Shown here piece by piece: positions 8,208-18,099 of a stretch of DNA of 50,753 bases. The notes under the pieces were generated by a model. That model was not told where the DNA came from and did not search any database. It saw nothing but the letters and a program-made list of their open reading frames with translations. The stretch covers positions 1-50,753 of the forward strand of contig MWCO01000044.1 in NCBI GenBank assembly GCA_002070115.1. The letters are read 5' to 3'. The translations under genes and the position numbers were made by a program. The DNA comes from Deltaproteobacteria bacterium ADurb.Bin207. GTDB lineage: Bacteria > Myxococcota_A > Polyangia > Polyangiales > Polyangiaceae. Positions within the stretch are counted from its first letter, which is position 1. The number at the start of each line of letters is the position of its first letter.

Positions 8208-11200
8208 ATGGGTTCACACGATCAAGAAATCGACGGTGAGTGGACGAACCACGGAATTGAGGAAATGGACGATCTCGAAGAGGTCGCCGTGGAAGCGGCG
8301 GATGACGAAGTGCCGTCGGAGGAGGTCTTATTGAAACCTCAGATACCCGACGAAGCCACGGGAATCATGGAGATCCCGTTTGCGGCTTATTCGACGGACA
8401 ATTCGCCTAATGATGATGATGACCAGGGCGATCCATCCGAGGGCCCCGAAGAACCGTTGTCGGCTGTTCCGGATATCGCGGAGGAGTTCATCGTCGAGGA
8501 GTCGATGGCCGAGGAGTTTAGCGCCGTGGAGCCCATGGCGGAGGAGTCGATGGCCGAAGAGGATGTGGACATCGCGCCCCAAGCGCCAATCCAATCCGAA
8601 CCGGCGAGGGAGTCGAAGCCTATCGCTGTAGACCTCGAACGGACCATCGACGAGGCGATGCATTCGCCGGAACGGGAAGAGCTTTGGGATCGGGCGGAAC
8701 AGTTGGCTCGACAAGCGGATCGCATGGATGCGGTAGGGGCGGCGTACCAAAAGCTCGCGGCCTCGGAACTCGAAACGTCGGTTGCGTTGGCCTTGCTCGA
8801 TCGAGCAGTCCAGTTTTTCGATGAGTGGATGAACGATTTGGACGGGGTGGCGACGTTGCTTCATCGCGTTTTGGATTACGATCCGACGGCGCGATGGGCA
8901 TTCGACCGCATTTCTCTCAAGCTTACGGTCGAGGCACGATGGGACGAGTTGCTCGCCTTATACGACCGGGTTTTGACCAATACGTCGGATTTGCCGACTC
9001 GATTGGCATTGCTCGATGAGGCTGCTGCGGTAGCCAAGGATTGCGCGGGCAATCCCGAACGTGCGATCGATTACTTGCAAAAGGTATTCGAGGCCCAACC
9101 GTCGGACACGCGTACCGCCTCGGCGCTCGAGCGGTTGCTCAAATTGCAGAAGCGTCATGAGGATCTCATCGGCTTTTGGAACCAGCGGCTTCAGGTTCTG
9201 ACGGGGCAAGAAGCGCTCAGTACACGACAGCAGATTGCTTCTTGTTGGCTGGAGGATCTCCAAGACCCCAATGGTGCGCTCGAGGCGGTAGAGCCCTTGC
9301 TCGACGACCCGAGAACAGCTTCCGCGGCCGGGTCTTTGTTGGAGATGATCGTCAGTTCCGGGGCAACGACCCCGGAGATACGCGCTCGTGCGTTGAAGCT
9401 CTTGGGCGAAAGTTATGATGAAACGGAGCGATGGCACTTGGTGATCGACGCGTTGGAAACGGCGATTGGCCACGTGTCTTCCGACGAGCGTGCGTTCATC
9501 CATCAACAAATCGCTCGTCGGCTGATCGGTCACGACGCCCTGGAGCAAGCTCTTGATCATTTGGCGGCGTTGTTGGTCACGGAGCGCGACGTTTGGACGG
9601 ACAAGCGAGTCCAACTTGTGCTTCGCGGTGAATTCAAGGAGAAAGTACATGGCTTTTATCCGGTCCTGGATCGGGAACAGGGATATCGGCTATTGCACTT
9701 GGCTGCCGAAACTGCCGCCCGTTCGGAGGCCAGCCGCGATCGTGCCATCGAGTTGTATCGACTATTGATCGAGGATCGGCCAGATGACGCCAAAGCGATT
9801 TCGAATCTCACGAGGCTTTATTCCGGAGCGGATCGGACCAAAGACCTGCTCGAGCTTCGTCGTCATGAGCTAGGTCTTGCGGAGGATCTCGACAGGAGGA
9901 TTTCTCTTCGTTTGCAGATCGCCTCGCTGCTGGTGACCCTTGGCGATGCGACCGACGCGATCACCACGTTGCGTGACGGCTTGGAGGAGAAAGCCGACCA
10001 TGAGCCAACCATCGACGCGTTGATCGTGCAGTACGAGGAACAGAAGCGTTTCGATGACTTGGCGGAGATGTTGAAAACACAAGCCGCAGCGGTGCAGGCT
10101 CTCGGTCGTACCGAACTTGCTGTTCGGCTTTGGTTGCAAGCGGCACGAGTCTGCAAGACACAATTGCTCGATCTCGAAGAAGCTGTGCAGTGTTACCAGC
10201 GAGTCGTCGATTTGCAGCCGAATATCGAAGCGTTGGACGAACTTGCCTCGGCCTGTCTGCAGCACGAGCAATATGCGACCGCGGTATCATGGTTGCAGCA
10301 GCGTTTGGCAATTAGTCCGTCAGGTCAGCGAACGCCCACGGTAGAGCGTCTTGCCACCGCGCAGCTAGGAGCGAAGCAGACATCCCAAGCTCTCGAGACG
10401 CTTCGAAGCGGATTGGCGGAAGACCCGGGGTCTCTTGCGCTTCGGGACAAACTCGCGGAGCTATATCGCACCGCTGAAGCCTGGTCGGAGCTTGTGGTCG
10501 TGTTGACCGAAGGGGCCGATGGTAGCGACGATGAAGCCGTTCGAAAGCGGTATTTGCTCGAAGCCTCCGACGTTTTGCTTCATGGTTTGCGCTCGGCGCA
10601 TGAAGCAGTGCCGGTGTTGGAGCAGCTCGTCAAGCTTCAACCAGAGGATCGGGCGGTGCGTTTTACCCTTGCCACCGCGCTGTTCCAAGCGGAACGATTC
10701 GAGCAAGCGCGCACACTGACCACGAAGCTCATCGACGAATATGGGCGTCGTCGTCCACCCGAGAGGGCGAATCTCCACTTGCTGTTGGCGCAGATTTTGC
10801 GCGCCCAAGACAAACCCACGGAAGCCATTCAGCAGTTGGAGCAAGGGGTTGCCATGGATATGGGCAACCTCCGTTTGCAGCATCTTCTCGGCCAAGTGTA
10901 TCGGCAGACGGGGCAACTCGATAAGGCGGAGCGAGCGTATCATGCGCTAGTGCTACTTCTTCGACGTCGAGCCGCACTGCAACGCGGGCCTCTTCAAGAA
11001 GGCGATGTTGGCATTGCCGAAGTTCTTTTCGAATTGCACTTGGTGTCCAAAGACCTGGGAGCCCAAGAGCGAGCGGTGGAAAACCTCGAATCGGCGTTTG
11101 ACGCCGCGGCGCTCGATCCTTCCGAGAACGAGCGATTCGAAACGGCGTTGCGCGCCTTTGGCAGCCTCGAACTGCTCTTGCGCTCGCTACAACAACGTCT

Positions 11201-14200
11201 TGCCATCGTGGATACTGCCGTGCAGCGTGCCAACGTGCTTGCGGAAATCGCGGAAGCGCAGGGCAAGCTCGGACAATCCGACCTCGCGTTGGCATCGTTG
11301 ATCCAGGCTATCGAAGAAAATCCTGAAGCCACCGCGTTATATGACAAGGCCCAAGAGTTGGCGCAACGAGCGGGAGAACTCGATGAGTATGCAGCCATGC
11401 TCGAAAAAGCCTCGGACCGAGCGTTACAAGACCGGGACCAACAGCTTGCCTGTCGCTTGTTGATGCAACTCGGCAATCTCGAGGAGCAGGAGCGGAAAAA
11501 CCTGAATCGTGCCGCGCAGTTATACGCTCGAGCCCAGCAAACGGAATGTGCCTTGCCGATGGTCTGGAGTGCTCGTGCCCGTGTCGCTGCCCTTGTGGGT
11601 GACACGACCACCGAGTTGGAGATGCTGCATCTGCTCATCGACTTGCCCAGCGACGAGGTGTCGAAGGAGCGAACGGATGCGTTGTATCGCTTGGCCAGTC
11701 TCGAACTAGCCAATCGCGATTCGATGCAATCCGGTGTCATCACCCTCACGACGGCGTTGCAAACGGAGCCCCGATACGCACAGGCATCGCTCGCTCTTCA
11801 ACAAGCGCTTGCTCTGAACCCGGAATGCGAAGAAGCCATCATCGCTTTCGAACGCGTGGCACGAGCGGCCAACGACGACCGGTGGCTGCTCGAAGCCCTG
11901 GAGCGACGGCTTCATGTTCAGGCGGGGACGCAGCCCATGTTGCAGGAAGCGGTCGACGTCGCCCAACGGATTGGGGATACCGAAAAATTGGAGGCGTTTT
12001 TGCTGCGCTCCATTGACTTGGCCAAACAGGACGATGGCACGCTTGTCCCTGCTCTTTGGGCAATGCAAGCGCTCGCTGACTTGCGCGAGTCCCAGGGCAA
12101 CTTGAAAGATGCCATGCAATGGCTGCAGCAAGCGGCAGAGGTTGCATCCGACGACGAAGCGCGAGCCTTGTCGCTGCGAGTTGCGCAAATCGCCGCGGAT
12201 TCGTTGAATGAACTCGAAACCGCGGTACTGGCTTACGAGCGCCTTTTGCGCTTGGACCCCGGCGATCCGAACGTTTGGCAACCTTTGCTTGCCGTGGTTC
12301 GGCGCATGGGGGATCGTGAAAAATTGGAGGCGACTCTTCGTTCCATCATCGATGACGTTTCCGATCTCGCGCTTCGCAGCGGGCTTCGCATCGAACTGGC
12401 TTCGCTGGTTCGCGACAAAGACCGTCGTGATGAGGCCATCGAACTGTTGCGCACGGTCTTGGCGGAAGATGCGGAACACGCCCATGCTGCCGAGGAGCTT
12501 GGTGATCTGCTGCAAGACAGTGGCAGAGCCGATGAGTTGGTTGCCTTGCTGACACAACAGCTCGAAGTCAGTCGCTTGCGTTCGGACTCTCTTTCCGGAA
12601 GCCAGTTCGCACGTCGGTTGACCGATTTGGTAGCAGACTCGAACCGCGAGCAAGCCTTACAGGTTTTCCGCGATACTCTTGCATGGATCCCTGACGACGG
12701 GCAGCTCATGCGCGGCCTGCTAGCATTGTTGGATCCGGACTTGGATGCGCAGGAGCGCGCGGAAGTCATTGAGAAGCTGTTGAATACCGAAGGGGCGGAC
12801 GATCCGTTGTCGCTGGCGCTTGACTTGGTGGATGCGCGAGCGCGTATGCAAGACGAAGCTGGACTCGAGCGCGCCTTGGAATCCGCGTATCGTCTCGAAC
12901 CGGAGGAACCACGAGTTCTCGAACAATATCGAAGACTTGCAGAACAACTGGAGAATGAAGCCCAGGATTTATCCGACACCGAACAAGCCGTGAAAAAACT
13001 GTTTCGAGCCGCGTCGATTCACGCCGATCGCCTCGACGATCCGGGCACGGCGGGACAGCTACTCGCGGCCGCGCAAAACCTTCAACCAAGCGACCTTGGT
13101 ATCATCGAACAACTCGTACAAGCCATGATGCAAAGCGATCAATTGCCTGTCGCCATCGAACGAACGACCGAGGCGATCGAGCGATGGGATGGCGACGAGG
13201 CGGGAAGGGCCCAGTTGCACCGGTTGCGTGCAAGCATTTGGGAATTGTCGGGCAACCACGAAGCCGCGGCTGACGACGTGGAGTATGCTTGCCGAATCGA
13301 AGGTCAGAGTTCGATGCCCGAACTTCTGGATGCTTTGACCAAAGCCCGCGATGCGGCGGTGGAGCGGACGGATTTCGACGCGGAGCGAAACGCGACACTG
13401 CGTATCATCACGTTGTTGAGCGAAATGGGACAGCCTGAGGAAGCCAGGGAAGCGCTGAACCGTTGGGTATCGAGTGCTCCTGAAGACTTGCAGGCTCTTC
13501 GCATGCTCATCGAAATCGACCGCGCAGCAGGCCGTTGGCAGGATGTGGCAGCCAACTGTGAGCATCTCGTCAACAACGACACCGGGATTTCACTAGCCGA
13601 AGGCGCGCTGATGCATGCAGAAGCATGTGACCACCTTGGAAATCCCGAGCTTGCAAGAGCGAGCCTCGAGCGTGCCTTGCAACACGACAACTCCCACGAA
13701 GAAGTGCGCCTTCGTTTGCGAACGCTCTATGAACAAGCCGGAGAGTACGGGCCCTTGTCCAACCTTCTTCTGATCGACGCCAACTTGGCGCAGGACGATG
13801 GCACTCGATTCGAATTCCTTCGTGAAGCCGGGAGGATGCGCCTCGCCAACTTCGATCAGGCTGCTTCCGCCATTGGCCCATTGTCACAAGCGTTGGAGTT
13901 GCAACCCAACGACCTCGAAGTCATGCTTTTGCTAGCTGACGCCTATATTTCCGCGGGCCTCATTCAAGAGGTCGTTCAACTTCTTCAAGAGGGAATCGAC
14001 CGGCAGGGAGGACGTCGCTCCCGTGAGTTGGCGGCACTCCAGCACCGCATGGCACGAGCGGCAGCAACGAGCGATCGAAATACGGAAATGCAGTGGCTCC
14101 TGGCGGCATTCGAAAGCTATCCGCAGGGAACGGACGTGGCATCGGAACTCGCGGACCTGGCCATGGCTTTGGGAGATTACGAAATCGCCCTGAAAGCATT

Positions 14201-14387
14201 GCGAACTCTTGCCACCGCCAAAACGCAAGGTCCCATCTCCAGACCGATGGCCTTTCTCAAACAAGCTCAGATTGCTCATATGCAAGGCGATGATCGCAAG
14301 GCCAGCTTCCTCGCCAAAAAAGCCGTCGCCATGGATCCCGAGTTCATCGAAGCACGCGACTTTCTCGATCAGATCGGTGGCGGATAA
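8208..14387 (+). CDS. Giant tetratricopeptide-repeat protein (2059 residues)
   Basis: One uninterrupted frame encodes 2059 residues. The first 140 or so are strongly acidic and repetitive (EESMAEEFSAVEPMAEESMA) and look disordered. The rest is alpha-helical with repeated TPR patterns of the type 'A...Y..LL...P....A...L...Y', for example AIELYRLLIEDRPDDAKAI, ALASLIQAIEENPEATALYD and AVLAYERLLRLDPGDPNVW. There is no signal peptide or membrane segment, so it is probably a large cytoplasmic solenoid for protein-protein contacts. Such giants are frequent in Myxococcota and uncharacterised. No Shine-Dalgarno sequence precedes the ATG. The gene is monocistronic and convergent with the following operon. 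Confidence 0.93.
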   Translation: MGSHDQEIDGEWTNHGIEEMDDLEEVAVEAADDEVPSEEVLLKPQIPDEATGIMEIPFAAYSTDNSPNDDDDQGDPSEGPEEPLSAVPDIAEEFIVEESMAEEFSAVEPMAEESMAEEDVDIAPQAPIQSEPARESKPIAVDLERTIDEAMHSPEREELWDRAEQLARQADRMDAVGAAYQKLAASELETSVALALLDRAVQFFDEWMNDLDGVATLLHRVLDYDPTARWAFDRISLKLTVEARWDELLALYDRVLTNTSDLPTRLALLDEAAAVAKDCAGNPERAIDYLQKVFEAQPSDTRTASALERLLKLQKRHEDLIGFWNQRLQVLTGQEALSTRQQIASCWLEDLQDPNGALEAVEPLLDDPRTASAAGSLLEMIVSSGATTPEIRARALKLLGESYDETERWHLVIDALETAIGHVSSDERAFIHQQIARRLIGHDALEQALDHLAALLVTERDVWTDKRVQLVLRGEFKEKVHGFYPVLDREQGYRLLHLAAETAARSEASRDRAIELYRLLIEDRPDDAKAISNLTRLYSGADRTKDLLELRRHELGLAEDLDRRISLRLQIASLLVTLGDATDAITTLRDGLEEKADHEPTIDALIVQYEEQKRFDDLAEMLKTQAAAVQALGRTELAVRLWLQAARVCKTQLLDLEEAVQCYQRVVDLQPNIEALDELASACLQHEQYATAVSWLQQRLAISPSGQRTPTVERLATAQLGAKQTSQALETLRSGLAEDPGSLALRDKLAELYRTAEAWSELVVVLTEGADGSDDEAVRKRYLLEASDVLLHGLRSAHEAVPVLEQLVKLQPEDRAVRFTLATALFQAERFEQARTLTTKLIDEYGRRRPPERANLHLLLAQILRAQDKPTEAIQQLEQGVAMDMGNLRLQHLLGQVYRQTGQLDKAERAYHALVLLLRRRAALQRGPLQEGDVGIAEVLFELHLVSKDLGAQERAVENLESAFDAAALDPSENERFETALRAFGSLELLLRSLQQRLAIVDTAVQRANVLAEIAEAQGKLGQSDLALASLIQAIEENPEATALYDKAQELAQRAGELDEYAAMLEKASDRALQDRDQQLACRLLMQLGNLEEQERKNLNRAAQLYARAQQTECALPMVWSARARVAALVGDTTTELEMLHLLIDLPSDEVSKERTDALYRLASLELANRDSMQSGVITLTTALQTEPRYAQASLALQQALALNPECEEAIIAFERVARAANDDRWLLEALERRLHVQAGTQPMLQEAVDVAQRIGDTEKLEAFLLRSIDLAKQDDGTLVPALWAMQALADLRESQGNLKDAMQWLQQAAEVASDDEARALSLRVAQIAADSLNELETAVLAYERLLRLDPGDPNVWQPLLAVVRRMGDREKLEATLRSIIDDVSDLALRSGLRIELASLVRDKDRRDEAIELLRTVLAEDAEHAHAAEELGDLLQDSGRADELVALLTQQLEVSRLRSDSLSGSQFARRLTDLVADSNREQALQVFRDTLAWIPDDGQLMRGLLALLDPDLDAQERAEVIEKLLNTEGADDPLSLALDLVDARARMQDEAGLERALESAYRLEPEEPRVLEQYRRLAEQLENEAQDLSDTEQAVKKLFRAASIHADRLDDPGTAGQLLAAAQNLQPSDLGIIEQLVQAMMQSDQLPVAIERTTEAIERWDGDEAGRAQLHRLRASIWELSGNHEAAADDVEYACRIEGQSSMPELLDALTKARDAAVERTDFDAERNATLRIITLLSEMGQPEEAREALNRWVSSAPEDLQALRMLIEIDRAAGRWQDVAANCEHLVNNDTGISLAEGALMHAEACDHLGNPELARASLERALQHDNSHEEVRLRLRTLYEQAGEYGPLSNLLLIDANLAQDDGTRFEFLREAGRMRLANFDQAASAIGPLSQALELQPNDLEVMLLLADAYISAGLIQEVVQLLQEGIDRQGGRRSRELAALQHRMARAAATSDRNTEMQWLLAAFESYPQGTDVASELADLAMALGDYEIALKALRTLATAKTQGPISRPMAFLKQAQIAHMQGDDRKASFLAKKAVAMDPEFIEARDFLDQIGGG

Positions 14388-14625
14388 TGGCTTGACCCAC
14401 CCTAGATCCCCGTCGAACGATTCCTGCTACCCTTCACTTCCACGATCACCCGCCAAAACGCTTCACCCTTCATCCCATGAGCGACGACCGGTCACCATCC
14501 AGCGGCGATCACGTATGGATGAGCCAACCGATGCATCCAAAAAATCCTCGAAACTCATCGATTGGCGCAACGTACCACGGAACCACCTCCAAGCCGCGAA
14601 TCAATGCCCATTGCTGTCTTTCCCT

Positions 14626-14994
14626 TCACTCCGAACAACTGGCCTTGATATCGATGAGTGGAGAACCATCCTTCGCGTCCAGACCCGAAACGGACAGCCC
14701 ATCGTCGTTCACCATCACCACCTGCCCTTGTGTCACGCCTATCGGATTGGGTCGCACACAGCTCCTAAGAGAAAAAACTCCTTTCATCTCTCGATCGGGA
14801 TCCCCTCCCGGATGCACACGCAAAGACCTACGGTCCCCATGCGTCAATTCATGCATCCAATAAAGCACTTGGACGCGGGCCCCCACCTCCAATCCCTCCA
14901 ACCCTTGCCGATATGCCGCAAACACGCTCAGCATGGCGATGCCATCACCACGATTCCGAATCACACCAATCGGCTTCACATCCACACTGAGCAT
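14626..14994 (-). CDS. TrmO/TsaA-family SAM-dependent methyltransferase (short form)
   Basis: The 122-residue protein matches the TsaA/UPF0066 fold: RPNPIGVTQGQVV is the family's signature loop, and SGLDAKDGSPLIDIK is its conserved C-terminal strand. E. coli TrmO uses SAM to N6-methylate t6A37 in tRNA-Thr; this short stand-alone form is often found in anaerobes and sulfate reducers, where its substrate is less certain. GGAAGG precedes the ATG by a good spacing. It is the last gene of a leftward operon, 47 nt after the MBL gene, with which DUF364 is overlapped, so a role in metal or cofactor chemistry rather than tRNA modification is possible (inference). Confidence 0.85.
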   Translation of the reverse strand: MLSVDVKPIGVIRNRGDGIAMLSVFAAYRQGLEGLEVGARVQVLYWMHELTHGDRRSLRVHPGGDPDREMKGVFSLRSCVRPNPIGVTQGQVVMVNDDGLSVSGLDAKDGSPLIDIKASCSE

Positions 14995-15041
14995 GACGGA
15001 CCTTCCTTTCGCTATCCCGTCGTTTCACCACCGATTTCGAA

Positions 15042-15884
15042 TCAGGTCATATCAAGCTTCATGCCTGCATGACCGACCACCACACGGTCACCTGGCATGT
15101 CGCTCAACCGTGCCACGGCCGCTTCCCCAGTGCAGTGGCAAGGCACGACGAGATCCGGCGACCAAGCCTGTAACGCTTCCACGGTTCGATCGAGTCGTTC
15201 CTCGTTGGCTTCGCCCAAGTGAAATCCGCCAATCACCGCGTGGATACGTGTTTCGCCGCTTTGATCGATGGCTTGCCGAACGGTGTTCACGATCCCTGCA
15301 TGACCACATCCGGTCATCACTACCAAGCCATGTCGGGTTTTCAACCATAACCCCATGTCATCCAAGATGGGGTCGACGGTCGACCCATTCGTATCTAAAT
15401 AAAACGGTCCCCCCGTGTCTTCGTAGGCCGTGTATCGTGCAATCGGACCCGTCAATCCAATGGTTGGTGCCAACAGCGCGAGGGCATGGACGTGGTGCCA
15501 ACGGTTTGCCGCACGCTCTAGCGCTTCTTTGGATTTGTCGGGCATACCAATCGAACGAGCCTGACCTTGCCGTATCGACGTTCGCGAAAGCACAATGTCG
15601 GGGTGTGAAAAAACTTTTATATTCCGCGATGTTACAAGAATATCGGAAAGACCGCCGGTATGGTCGTAATGCCCATGGCTCAGCACCACCGCGTGGGCGG
15701 AGGCCGGTTCGATTCCAAGGTTATGGGCATTGATGGGAAGCGCCATCCCTTGCCCGGTATCGAATAGGATGCGAAAGTCGCCCGCTTCAATCCACGCGCT
15801 GAAGCCATGTTCTACCGCCAAGCCTTCTGCGGCTCGGTTGTCGACGACCAACGTGATCGAGATTTCATCGGTGGACGATGTCAT
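15042..15884 (-). CDS. Metallo-beta-lactamase-fold hydrolase, MJ0301-like
   Basis: The 280-residue protein has the MBL metal-binding motif LSHGHYDHTGG, then the late motifs MTGCGHAGIVNTVRQAI, VIGGFHLG and VPCHCTGEAA. This set is typical of the archaeal/bacterial subgroup named after MJ0301 and annotated in places as dihydropterin-ribofuranosylaminobenzene-phosphate synthase; that name should not be transferred without evidence. A hydrolytic or phosphate-ester reaction on a small molecule is likely. Its ATG overlaps the DUF364 stop by four bases (ATGA), which indicates translational coupling. Confidence 0.88.
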   Translation of the reverse strand: MTSSTDEISITLVVDNRAAEGLAVEHGFSAWIEAGDFRILFDTGQGMALPINAHNLGIEPASAHAVVLSHGHYDHTGGLSDILVTSRNIKVFSHPDIVLSRTSIRQGQARSIGMPDKSKEALERAANRWHHVHALALLAPTIGLTGPIARYTAYEDTGGPFYLDTNGSTVDPILDDMGLWLKTRHGLVVMTGCGHAGIVNTVRQAIDQSGETRIHAVIGGFHLGEANEERLDRTVEALQAWSPDLVVPCHCTGEAAVARLSDMPGDRVVVGHAGMKLDMT

Positions 15885-16672
15885 GGTGCCTTTTCCGTCT
15901 GATCGCGAGACATGGGAACGACCACTTTTCTCACATACGGAGAAAACTGGCGTGTTCCTCCTGCTTCGGAAACGACGCGAAGCACTTCATCGGCATCGGT
16001 GATCACCACACCGGATAGCATCGTGACTCCTTGTGGTTGAAAAACCTCTGGAAGCAGGGGTGTGGAGGCACCGAGCAAGACCACCTCACGACACCCTCTG
16101 GCGGCTTGCAACAAACCGTCTGCGGTTCCGTTGAGCAAACACGTGGAAGTCAGGATCGCGATGTGACAATGACCGAGTCCTTCGATGGCCTTGTGCGCGG
16201 GCAAGGAATTACGATGGGATTCGGTGTCTTGTTCGTAGATGGTCAACGACCGTGTTCTATTTCGAAGCGGTTCGATCAACGGTCCAAACCACCCCACCAT
16301 CGCCACGTCATCGTCAGATCTCGGCTCGAGTCGTTCCAGCACATCGCCTTCTGATGTCGACTCGCTCGGAGAATTGATGAGCGCATTGGCGCAAGCCAAT
16401 CCAATCGCGGCTTCCAAGGGGTCGGTGCAGGTGGCAAGAGCAAGAAGGTCGGCAATCCGCGAGCCAGCAAGGGGCCGTCGCCGACGAAACACCGAGCACC
16501 CACCGACGGCCTGCTGTCGGAACGTAAACGCCAATCCCGCTCTTCCGTCCTGCAGCAGCACCGCGGTATAGCCAAGGCCGACACGAGCATCCGCCAGGAT
16601 GACATCACCCGCCGTGGGAAGGAGTCTATCCACGATGTGATGAACGACGGATTGGTGTTGCTCGGGGTTCAT
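15881..16672 (-). CDS. DUF364 family protein (putative metal-chelation domain)
   Basis: The 263-residue product matches the DUF4213/DUF364 pair: an N-terminal part with DARVGLGYTAVLLQDG and a C-terminal Rossmann-like part with MVGWFGPLIEPL, LLGASTPLLPEVF and GVTMLSGVVITDADEVLRVV. The last motif, with SEAGGTRQF, is diagnostic. Pfam describes DUF364 as a putative heavy-metal chelation domain; proteins of this kind sit near molybdate or tungstate genes in some bacteria. The start at 16672 was chosen because its ATG overlaps the upstream stop codon (ATGA); an in-frame ATG at 16705 would add 11 residues. Biochemical role unknown. Confidence 0.85.
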   Translation of the reverse strand: MNPEQHQSVVHHIVDRLLPTAGDVILADARVGLGYTAVLLQDGRAGLAFTFRQQAVGGCSVFRRRRPLAGSRIADLLALATCTDPLEAAIGLACANALINSPSESTSEGDVLERLEPRSDDDVAMVGWFGPLIEPLRNRTRSLTIYEQDTESHRNSLPAHKAIEGLGHCHIAILTSTCLLNGTADGLLQAARGCREVVLLGASTPLLPEVFQPQGVTMLSGVVITDADEVLRVVSEAGGTRQFSPYVRKVVVPMSRDQTEKAP

Positions 16673-16995
16673 CCGCGATCGTTTCTCAGGATTTCCCATA
16701 GGCATTGCCTTTCATCGAGCAGGTGGATCCGCACGCGACAGTCCACGCCTCCCGCCATGGCCGGGTATCGGGATCGCAACGAAGCGAAATCCATTTCCGA
16801 AAGAAATAGTCTCAATGTTTCCGCCGCGTGCTGGTCGGCTTCGGAGGCGTCGGACTCGAGCAAGACGGCCATGAGTGCGTGATAGGCTTGTTTCGCGGTC
16901 GTTTGAATGCAGCTTTCTCCAAGCCATAGTGTGACGCTTCCATCATCGCCAACCACGAACGACTGTCCGTTACTTTCGTGACCATTCGTTGTCAT
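16669..16995 (-). CDS. Conserved-looking small protein, first gene of the DUF364 operon
   Basis: The 108-residue protein was not recognised. It has a beta-rich start (SFVVGDDGSVTLWLGESC), a helical middle (AYHALMAVLLESDASEADQH) and a basic C-terminal stretch with two Cys. It has no signal peptide. Its stop overlaps the DUF364 start, so it is very probably expressed and works with DUF364, the MBL protein and the TrmO-like protein. Confidence 0.65.
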   Translation of the reverse strand: MTTNGHESNGQSFVVGDDGSVTLWLGESCIQTTAKQAYHALMAVLLESDASEADQHAAETLRLFLSEMDFASLRSRYPAMAGGVDCRVRIHLLDERQCLWEILRNDRG

Positions 16996-17117
16996 CGAGG
17001 ATGGGGCGATCTTGCATCACGACGATGGGATTCGATGCGAAATGCCGAAGAGAAATATGCCCGAACGTAGCAATGGTGCAACGCGACAACGAGGGGGAAG
17101 CGAGTTGGGGGAGATAT

Positions 17118-18002
17118 TCAATGCATGCGGCGACGGATGGAAAAACCGAAGACGAGCAGAGCGACAAGGAGCATCGACCATCGTTGCGCGTGGGAATGAT
17201 GCACCGAATGGCTGATGGTGCAACCGTGTTCTGGCTGCTCGGACCGACACTCGGGGGAGAATCCGTGGCGAGGGATTGGATTGCAGCGAGCGAGATCGAT
17301 GGGCCACGGAGGGTACATCGTACACATCCCTCGTTGATCGTCGATGCTCAGGGTACGTTGTTGTGTCGACCCTGGTTCGTACATTTCGAACATGGTGGCA
17401 TCCCATTCGGGAGAGTGACCCATGCCAAAAAAGTGGCCGGCTTCGTGGGCCATGATGGAAACGAGATCGTAGGCTTCCGTGGGTTCGCTCACGGTAAACA
17501 GGTGTTGGTTGCTGTTGATTTCGATATCGACATCGTAGATTTCTCCGGTGCTGGGGCTGAAGGTTATCGTGGTGACCGCGATTTTGTCCGGGGATTCGGG
17601 GTGGGTCCAAAGCTTGTCGCGGAACACGATGACATTCGCGTTACCTGCCGAGGAGTTGTATTCGACGCGATCGCAAGACACGTTCAGCATTTCGATGAGG
17701 CCGATGCCTGGTGGTTGGCCGTTGCAAAAAGGCTCGAGCCAGACGTTGAAGCCAGCCACGATGGCCGAGGATGCCTCTTCGAACGACAAGTAGGAGGTTC
17801 CATCTTGTTGGATGCTGAAACCGACACATTCTCTGGGCCAATAAAGGGGCGAGCCGCAATCGAGGGAAGAGGGGTGCTCACAGATGACGCCATTGGGTTG
17901 GCACGTGCTCGCCCAGCAAAACGCGTGCGCTCGTGTCGAGATCGAAGTCCCCATCAGCAGGAAAAAGAGAATGAGAAACGGGCGAACCCATGGGAAAAAC
18001 AT
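17118..18002 (-). CDS. Secreted matrixin-like metalloprotease with MYXO-CTERM-like tail
   Basis: The 294-residue product starts with a signal peptide (MFFPWVRPFLILFFLLMGTS, with cleavage probably near AHA). The zinc motif HEAGHFFGMGH at residues 186-196 fits HExxHxxGxxH, and ATMFEMY follows as the Met-turn, so it belongs to the metzincins of matrixin type. The C-terminus is a Cys (HGCTISHS), a membrane helix (MLLVALLVFGFSI) and RRR, the layout of MYXO-CTERM cell-surface anchors. The ATG at 18002 was chosen because longer starts would run into the divergent phosphatase gene and would put sequence ahead of the signal peptide. Confidence 0.88.
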   Translation of the reverse strand: MFFPWVRPFLILFFLLMGTSISTRAHAFCWASTCQPNGVICEHPSSLDCGSPLYWPRECVGFSIQQDGTSYLSFEEASSAIVAGFNVWLEPFCNGQPPGIGLIEMLNVSCDRVEYNSSAGNANVIVFRDKLWTHPESPDKIAVTTITFSPSTGEIYDVDIEINSNQHLFTVSEPTEAYDLVSIMAHEAGHFFGMGHSPEWDATMFEMYEPGSTQQRTLSIDDQRGMCTMYPPWPIDLARCNPIPRHGFSPECRSEQPEHGCTISHSVHHSHAQRWSMLLVALLVFGFSIRRRMH

Positions 18003-18085
18003 AGGGGAATCGCGGTGTTTTTGCTGACTCCTTCGGCAAAATAATTCGAGATACCGCAGACGATGAATTCGTTTCGAGGTTCTGT

Positions 18086-18091
18086 TAAGCT
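18086..18091 (+). promoter_or_regulatory. TAAGCT, candidate -10 box of the phosphatase gene
   Basis: TAAGCT lies 8 nt before ATG 18100, with GGCCGTCC between and no Shine-Dalgarno sequence. It fits the recurrent TAnnCT pattern. Confidence 0.3.
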
Positions 18092-18099
18092 GGCCGTCC

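Noticed and set aside
16989..18044. 351-residue frame antisense to the matrixin gene
   Set aside because: The opposite strand holds a signal peptide, HExxHxxGxxH and a membrane anchor; the antisense frame has none.
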